13,311 bases of DNA, taken from NCBI GenBank assembly GCA_902797015.1, contig CADBRG010000269.1, positions 1 through 13,311 of the forward strand, read 5' to 3'. Source of the DNA: an uncultured Lachnospiraceae bacterium (lineage in GTDB: Bacteria > Bacillota > Clostridia > Lachnospirales > Lachnospiraceae). Under the pieces are notes generated by a model. That model was not told the origin of the DNA. It worked only from the letters and a program-made list of their open reading frames with translations, and searched no databases. Of this stretch, positions 6,078-10,671 are shown in pieces (within the stretch, counting starts at the first letter, position 1; the number at the start of each line of letters is the position of its first letter). Position numbers and translations under genes: made by a program.

Positions 6078-7271
6078 TCAGGGAAGAACCCTGATCAGAT
6101 CCTCCTTCTTCGCACAAACAGATCCCTGAACCATTTCCGGTTTTCCCCCGCCTTTCGCACCATACTTATCCCGCAGAATTGCCGCGATTTCTCTGCTGTC
6201 TCCTGTGCCACTGCCGATGATAAACCGGTACTCCATATCATTTATCTGCAAAAATACGCCGGCAAAACCATCATTCTGCTCAATCAGAAGATTGACAAGA
6301 TTGCGGTGCGGCAACGGATCAAGTCCTTCCGTAAAGATCCAGATATTCTCCGTTTTCTTTGCAAGAGCTTCTTCTGCCAGACGCCGGATCTTTTCTTCCT
6401 GCATTCCGATCAGGCGCTCTTTTTGCGCCGCATTCTCGTCATACAGATGAGATACTGCCTCATATGCCTCATCCTGCTTTGCACGAAGCAGATGGGAAAT
6501 GCGTTCAATCTGCTCCTGCCGCTTTGAGACCTCGGCCAGTGCCCGCTCCCCGCAAAGGATCGTAAGACGTGTGCCGCCCTTGTACTTTTCACTGCGCAGG
6601 ATTTTAATCAGTCCGATCTCACCGGTCCGGGCAACATGTGGCGCACAGCAGGCGCAGACATCGACAGGATCTGCCGCTTCGCCGACCGTCACCAGGCGAA
6701 CATCTCCGTCAATCTCAATTTTGCTTCGATATGTTTTGTCTTTTGCCTCTTCCGGCGAAAGATACCGTGCTGTTACCGGCAGATTCGCCCAGACAATGCG
6801 GTTTGCCTCCCGCTCGATTTCAGCAAGCTGTTCCGGCGAGAGATAACCGCTCTGGTCAAATGTCACGATATTCTCACTCAGATGAAATCCTACGTTTTCA
6901 AATCCGTACTTTGCATGGATCAAACCGGAAAGGATATGCTCGCCGGTGTGATTCTGCATATTGGAAAATCGTTTTTGCCAGTTGATCTCGCCAAAAACTT
7001 TCATGCCGGGTTCTGCTGTTTTATTTCCTTCCGGAATCATAACCGAATGGTAAATGATACCGTCTTTGATCTGTACATCTGTCACCGTCCATTTACAGGA
7101 AACGGCGTCCAGCCAGCCGTCATCCGCACTCTGTCCGCCCTCTTCCGGGAAGAAAAGTGTCTGATCCAGTACGATCGTCCAGCCCTTTTTTACCGGCTCA
7201 GCCGAAAGAATCGTTGCCTCAAATGTTGTTTGATAAGGAGCGCTGTCATACAGCTTGATGGTATTCGTCAT
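6078..7271 (-). CDS. Alanyl-tRNA editing protein, AlaX type with DHHA1 domain
   Basis: A 397-residue free-standing relative of the editing half of alanyl-tRNA synthetase, expected to remove serine or glycine wrongly attached to tRNA-Ala. The order is: a beta-barrel part with FFPEEGGQSADDG at 40-52; the zinc and catalytic part with NHTGEH (His108, His112) and CACCAPH, where Cys208-x3-His212 completes the metal site; a charged coiled coil at about 245-305; and a DHHA1-like end with GGGKPEMVQGS at 374-384. This is the long AlaX form. The start is the ATG at 7271 with TTGAGGAA about 10 bases upstream; an in-frame TTG at 7289 is part of that ribosome site and is rejected. It starts 24 bases after the stop of the TtcA-like gene and is followed by the GIY-YIG gene. 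No aminoacylation domain is present, so it cannot be a synthetase. Confidence 0.93.
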   Translation of the reverse strand: MTNTIKLYDSAPYQTTFEATILSAEPVKKGWTIVLDQTLFFPEEGGQSADDGWLDAVSCKWTVTDVQIKDGIIYHSVMIPEGNKTAEPGMKVFGEINWQKRFSNMQNHTGEHILSGLIHAKYGFENVGFHLSENIVTFDQSGYLSPEQLAEIEREANRIVWANLPVTARYLSPEEAKDKTYRSKIEIDGDVRLVTVGEAADPVDVCACCAPHVARTGEIGLIKILRSEKYKGGTRLTILCGERALAEVSKRQEQIERISHLLRAKQDEAYEAVSHLYDENAAQKERLIGMQEEKIRRLAEEALAKKTENIWIFTEGLDPLPHRNLVNLLIEQNDGFAGVFLQINDMEYRFIIGSGTGDSREIAAILRDKYGAKGGGKPEMVQGSVCAKKEDLIRVLP

Positions 7272-7295
7272 AATTGATAGATTCCTCAAAAAGAT

Positions 7296-8138
7296 TTAAT
7301 AAGTATCCAGAAAATGATGCTTCACGCCATCTTCTTTATAAGCAATGATCGTTTTCAGATTGACGTTTTCCACACTGCGGAAAATGTTTTTCTCCAGATA
7401 CGGATTCTTTTTCGCAAGCTCACGGATCAGCTCTTTGATCTCTTTTCGCTTGGAGGTCTGCTCATCCTCACCGGCCAGTTCATTTTGTTCCGTAAACCGG
7501 CAGGCGCATCTGAGAAAGTTCAACTGATTGTAGTCACGCCAGTGCTCAATGTCCGCCTCACGCACAAGATAAAGCGGCCGGATCAATTCCATTCCGGGAA
7601 AGTTTGTACTGTGGAGCTTTGGCATCATCGTCTGAATCTGTCCGCCGTAAAACATGCCCATGACGATTGTCTCGATCACATCGTCAAAATGGTGTCCCAA
7701 CGCAATCTTATTACATCCCCGGGCCTGCGCCTGTGCATACAGATGTCCGCGACGCATGCGCGCGCACAGATAACAGGGATTGTCCTGAATATCCGTCACG
7801 ACCTCAAAAATATCCGAGTGGAAAATCTCGATCGGCACCTGCATGAGCGCGGCGTTATCCTTTACCGCCTGTGCGTTTTCCGGGTTGTATCCCGGATCCA
7901 TGCCCAGAAAGACCACTTCGAAATTTTTCCTGCCATGGCGCTCCAGCTCCTGAAAAAGCTTTGCCAGAAGCATCGAATCTTTTCCACCGGAAATGCACAC
8001 AGCGATCCGGTCACCATCCTGCACCAATTCGTATTCATTGATGGCTTTGGTGAATTTTCGCCAGATTTCTTTCCGGAATTTTTTGACAATACTGCGCTCA
8101 ATGTCTTTGCAGGTTGGCTTATTGTTTGTCTCTGTCAT
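7296..8138 (-). CDS. TtcA-like tRNA thiolation ATPase (PP-loop)
   Basis: A 280-residue member of the adenine nucleotide alpha-hydrolase superfamily, closest in layout to TtcA, which makes 2-thiocytidine at position 32 of tRNAs. The ATP pyrophosphatase loop SGGKDS is at 50-55, GHHFDD at 148-153, and the probable iron-sulfur ligands are Cys122 and Cys125 (CYLC) together with Cys211 or Cys213 (RCACRF). This Cys pattern separates it from TilS. The open frame continues to an ATG at 8219, but a good sigma-A promoter at 8185-8212 lies inside that extension, so translation cannot start there. The ATG at 8138, with a modest GGGA 6 bases upstream, is chosen; an ATG at 8174 would sit almost at the transcript end. 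It heads a run of three genes with 24- and 28-base gaps. The exact tRNA base modified is inferred from the family. Confidence 0.85.
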   Translation of the reverse strand: MTETNNKPTCKDIERSIVKKFRKEIWRKFTKAINEYELVQDGDRIAVCISGGKDSMLLAKLFQELERHGRKNFEVVFLGMDPGYNPENAQAVKDNAALMQVPIEIFHSDIFEVVTDIQDNPCYLCARMRRGHLYAQAQARGCNKIALGHHFDDVIETIVMGMFYGGQIQTMMPKLHSTNFPGMELIRPLYLVREADIEHWRDYNQLNFLRCACRFTEQNELAGEDEQTSKRKEIKELIRELAKKNPYLEKNIFRSVENVNLKTIIAYKEDGVKHHFLDTY

Positions 8139-8184
8139 ATCAGATCCCAATGTTTTCTCCCATCCTCTCTTCATTGCTTTTAAC

Positions 8185-8212
8185 TTTATATAATCCGGTA
8201 ATGGATTGTCAA
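8185..8212 (-). promoter_or_regulatory. Sigma-A promoter of the ttcA-like/alaX/GIY-YIG operon
   Basis: On the minus strand a perfect TTGACA (8207-8212) and TATAAA (8185-8190) are 16 bases apart. The start falls near 8178, so the leader is about 40 bases and the first gene must begin at 8138 or possibly 8174. Confidence 0.75.
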
Positions 8213-8248
8213 CTGCCACCCGTATTTCATAATAAAGATTGCATGGTT

Positions 8249-8277
8249 TTGTTCAAAATGATAAAATTATATTTAAT
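8249..8277 (+). promoter_or_regulatory. Possible sigma-A promoter of the 292-residue protein gene
   Basis: TTGTTC (8249-8254) and TTTAAT (8272-8277) are 17 bases apart in a very AT-rich gap that faces the promoter of the ttcA-like operon. The -35 match is weak. AAAGGAG (8307-8313) lies 6 bases before the ATG at 8320. Confidence 0.4.
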
Positions 8278-8319
8278 ATGATGCACGATGTAAAGTAGTA
8301 TTGACAAAAGGAGAACACT

Positions 8320-9198
8320 ATGGCAGATTTCAAATTTGAACCAATGCGAAGCTTTATCTATGTAAACGTTGCAAAGGAAGATTACAGACCGCTTCTGCAG
8401 CGTTGGCTTTACAAAACACATGTACCGGACAGCATCAGTCAGTTCGAGCCGTATGTAACCAAATATGCATTCTATCCGTCCTATCCGTGCCCGCCGGACG
8501 GTGAGCGTTTCGGATATGCAAAGATGCAGCTGACAGAGCACCACTGGCTGGTAAGCGATCTTGATCCGCGTCTTGGCATCAAGGCGATCGCTGAGACATT
8601 CCCGCCGGATGTTCTTCTGTGGCAGGGCAACATCACAGAAGAGATTCTGGAGCATATGAAAAACGGCCCGGCACCGGAAGCAGCACCGGAAGAAGAAGGC
8701 GATATCGGAAACGAAGCACGTTCTACCAATGTAGAAGGCGCAAATCCGTTTATCTTCTGCTTCTGCCCGATGTGGTGGGAAGATGATATCAAGGGCGCAG
8801 GCCGCAACATCGAAGACGGCGCAAACTATCGCTGGAACTTCGCGATCGGCTATCCGGAAGGCGTTTCCACAGAGGAAGGCGACAAATGGCTGTTTGAAGA
8901 AGTGATCCCGATCTTTGAAAAGGCACCGGAGTGCACCAGAATCCTCCACAGCAAAGTAAAGAAAGAGATCAACGGCGGAACCGGCATGGAGCATGTATTC
9001 GAGATGTTCTTCGAGAACCAGTCCGCATGGCACAAAGTAGCTGTTGAAGATACCAAGGCAATCGCAAAGCCGGCATGGGCACAGCAGGACGAATTCCCGT
9101 TCTTAAAGCCGTATCATAAGATCATCGGCTGCTGCGTATCTGACTTTACAATGTCCAACAACCTTGCAAACTACAGAGGCTATATGCCGAGACGGTAA
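8320..9198 (+). CDS. Unrecognised 292-residue protein with two related alpha/beta halves
   Basis: I do not recognise this family. The protein is soluble, with no signal peptide and no membrane span. Two segments resemble each other: residues 11-80 (FIYVNVAKEDYRPLLQRWL, then THVPDSI) and 171-245 (NFAIGYPEGVSTEEGDKWL, then EEVIPIF, KAPECTRI). Each has a strand, a helix with a W-L pair, a H/V-x-P turn and further strands, the pattern of dimeric alpha/beta-barrel (EthD or stress-barrel like) domains, so a fused tandem barrel is a reasonable guess. Between them lies an acidic Pro/Glu-rich linker (115-135) and FIFCFCPMWWEDD at 144-156. Cysteines pair up near 147/149 and 271/272. The ribosome site AAAGGAG is strong and codon choice is narrow, with proline almost always CCG, which suggests high expression. 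It stands alone, with its own promoter and a strong terminator. A catalytic role cannot be assigned. Confidence 0.85.
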   Translation: MADFKFEPMRSFIYVNVAKEDYRPLLQRWLYKTHVPDSISQFEPYVTKYAFYPSYPCPPDGERFGYAKMQLTEHHWLVSDLDPRLGIKAIAETFPPDVLLWQGNITEEILEHMKNGPAPEAAPEEEGDIGNEARSTNVEGANPFIFCFCPMWWEDDIKGAGRNIEDGANYRWNFAIGYPEGVSTEEGDKWLFEEVIPIFEKAPECTRILHSKVKKEINGGTGMEHVFEMFFENQSAWHKVAVEDTKAIAKPAWAQQDEFPFLKPYHKIIGCCVSDFTMSNNLANYRGYMPRR

Positions 9199-9263
9199 GA
9201 AAAGCGTCGTATCTAAATGGTATGCAGCGACAATTAATTATCTTACCCAAATAGCATGCGAAC

Positions 9264-9297
9264 GGATGGGGAAGCATTGTCTTCCCTGTCCTTTTTT
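9264..9297 (+). terminator. Rho-independent terminator of the 292-residue protein gene
   Basis: GGATGGGGAAG (9264-9274) pairs over 11 bp, including two G-T pairs, with CTTCCCTGTCC (9281-9291) around a six-base loop and is followed by six T bases. It ends the transcript about 95 bases after the stop. Confidence 0.9.
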
Positions 9298-9379
9298 GTG
9301 TCGCGAAAGCCCGGTTGTAAATGGTGCAGTCTGTTTTCATGTATTTTTACAGCCGCAGCCGTCATTTTTTCATTTGGTA

Positions 9380-9408
9380 TTTTCATGAAATTCGGATTTG
9401 TGTATGAT
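9380..9408 (+). promoter_or_regulatory. Sigma-A promoter of the PD-(D/E)XK-like gene
   Basis: TTTTCA (9380-9385) and TATGAT (9403-9408) are 17 bases apart. The start near 9415 gives a leader of about 32 bases to the ATG at 9447, or about 77 to the TTG at 9492. It lies after the preceding terminator, so the gene is independently transcribed. Confidence 0.55.
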
Positions 9409-9446
9409 AGAAGAATCATTCCTGATTTGTAAATTCCAAAATCGAC

Positions 9447-10268
9447 ATGACAGATCTTTATAAAGCATTGATCAAAAGGAGAGATTATTTATTGCATCTA
9501 CTAAAATTGTTGAACGCAAAACAAACTTCTCCGTGCTCTCTTGAAGGAACTCTCCGTGTTTCAAGTATCAGAGGCAATCCTTGCTACTACTATTGCCACA
9601 AGGATCTCGCCTCAAATAAAGATGTTCATACTTATATTAAGAAATCTGAATTATCGAAATTTCAGCCATTAGCACAGCTGGATTATGAAAAAAAGCTGAG
9701 AAAAGTTATAGGCTGTGAATTATCCTTAATCGAGAAATTTTTATCGGGATATGATACCGTTCGTCCTGAAGACATTTACCAAAACCTGCATCCTGCCCGC
9801 AAAGCATTGATCACCCCTATTATACCCGACTGGTCAGGGTTTTCTGCCGCATGGCAAAAAAGCAAACCTCAGACTGAAACCTTCTGGGATCCTGACACCG
9901 GACTTATTACTGAGCAGGGTGAAGCTGTGAGATCTAAATCAGAAAAGATCATTGCTGACAAATATTATTCTTTACATATTCCATATTTATACGAAAAGCC
10001 TCTTGTTCTGAAAGATGGCCGAAAAAAGATTACGCTTCATCCGGATTTTACTATTCTAAAAAAGGGCCATTTTAAAGAGTATTACCATGAGCACTTCGGA
10101 TTAATGGATCATCCTGACTATTGTAAAAAAGCGCTTAGAAAAATTGCTCTATATCGAAAAAACAGCATCTTTGAAGGCGACCGATTGTTAATCACATTTG
10201 AAACATCAGAACAACCTCTCAATATTCCTGAATTACAAACAGCCATCGAGCATTTTTTGTCGGAATAG
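9447..10268 (+). CDS. PD-(D/E)XK nuclease-like hypothetical protein
   Basis: A 273-residue protein of a hypothetical family seen in Bacillota. The C-terminal half looks like a PD-(D/E)XK nuclease core: RSKSE with Glu166, LHPDFTI with Asp200, then EYYHEHFGLMD with Glu215, and TFETSEQP near 250. The usual WEH of such proteins is HEH here. The N-terminal part (1-135) holds LEGTLRV, YYY, LAQLDYEKKL and DIYQNL, likely a helical domain of unknown use. No helicase or methylase is attached. The ATG at 9447 has no clear ribosome site, whereas a TTG at 9492 (codon 16) has AAAGGAGA about 9 bases before it, so the protein may be 258 residues. The gene is visibly richer in A and T than its neighbours and uses codons such as AAA, TTA and ATA more freely, a sign of transfer. 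Nuclease activity is inferred from motifs only. Confidence 0.75.
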   Translation: MTDLYKALIKRRDYLLHLLKLLNAKQTSPCSLEGTLRVSSIRGNPCYYYCHKDLASNKDVHTYIKKSELSKFQPLAQLDYEKKLRKVIGCELSLIEKFLSGYDTVRPEDIYQNLHPARKALITPIIPDWSGFSAAWQKSKPQTETFWDPDTGLITEQGEAVRSKSEKIIADKYYSLHIPYLYEKPLVLKDGRKKITLHPDFTILKKGHFKEYYHEHFGLMDHPDYCKKALRKIALYRKNSIFEGDRLLITFETSEQPLNIPELQTAIEHFLSE

Positions 10269-10299
10269 ACACAACCATATGTCTGGCAAAGCAGATTTC

Positions 10300-10420
10300 T
10301 CAGGATGCTTCCCCGTTCGTATGGCCGCTAAAACAGTTTTCTTTCACGTATTATCTCAATAAACTGCTAATTTTGAAAGAAAAGCATCCTGATTTGTGAT
10401 TTTTACTTATCAGGATGCTT
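10300..10420. repeat. Three-part inverted/direct repeat around CAGGATGCTT
   Basis: TCAGGATGCTT occurs at 10300-10310 and again at 10410-10420, and its complement AAGCATCCTGA lies between them at 10382-10392. The middle copy can pair with the first (a long stem-loop that also contains TTTTCTTTCA at 10337-10346 with TGAAAGAAAA at 10374-10383) or with the last (12 bp, 10382-10393 with 10409-10420). The shorter hairpin can act as a terminator after the PD-(D/E)XK-like gene. Confidence 0.7.
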
Positions 10421-10447
10421 AATTCTCAGTTTTATTTGATTTACTAG

Positions 10448-10486
10448 AAAAACGACTGATTTTCGAAATGAATAATCAGTCGTTTT
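10448..10486. terminator. Hairpin with the same arm as the terminator at 3544
   Basis: AAAACGACTGATT (10449-10461) pairs perfectly over 13 bp with AATCAGTCGTTTT (10474-10486) around a 12-base loop. Short T runs follow on both strands, so it may stop transcription in either direction between the convergent genes. Confidence 0.65.
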
Positions 10487-10564
10487 CCAATCAATCTACC
10501 AAATGGGCTGTCCGCCAGCTCCAATCACGACGACCTCATCCCGATCAATTCCCTCCGACTCGCG

Positions 10565-10610
10565 TATAAAAATAAAAAGGCCCGGGCGGCAATTTTCTGC
10601 CCCCGGGCCT
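10565..10610 (-). terminator. Rho-independent terminator of the RND permease gene
   Basis: On the minus strand AGGCCCGGGGGCA (10598-10610) pairs with TGCCGCCCGGGCCT (10578-10591), with one bulged G, and is followed by TTTTTATTTTTAT (10565-10577). It lies about 60 bases after the stop and is the most GC-rich stem in the window. Confidence 0.9.
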
Positions 10611-10671
10611 ATCTTAAAGCAAGTTCATATGTCCGGAACTCTTTTTTGAATCCCCTTAGGATCAATTCCCA

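Larger units (their letters stand above)
10269..10671. other. Gene-free 403-bp stretch rich in hairpins
   Basis: Between two convergent genes there is no convincing coding frame. It holds a three-part repeat (10300-10420), an AAAAACGACTG-type hairpin (10448-10486) and a strong GC-rich terminator (10565-10610). A minus-strand frame from 10624 to 10496 without a start codon ends in VVVIGAGGQPIW and might be a relic, but the terminator runs through it. Confidence 0.7.

Noticed and set aside
7314..8183. Plus-strand open frame of 289 codons
   Set aside because: It is the mirror of the TtcA-like gene and its promoter; no ribosome site and no recognisable domain.
8227..9033. Long minus-strand open frame of 268 codons
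   Set aside because: It lies antisense to the 292-residue gene, has no ribosome site, is rich in Cys, Phe and Arg, and covers the intergenic promoter region. The plus-strand frame has all coding signs.
10300..10392. Insertion sequence with terminal inverted repeats
   Set aside because: The element would be only 93 bp, has no transposase and no clean target duplication (the flanking GATTT copies overlap the repeat), so it is reported as a hairpin or possible miniature element only.
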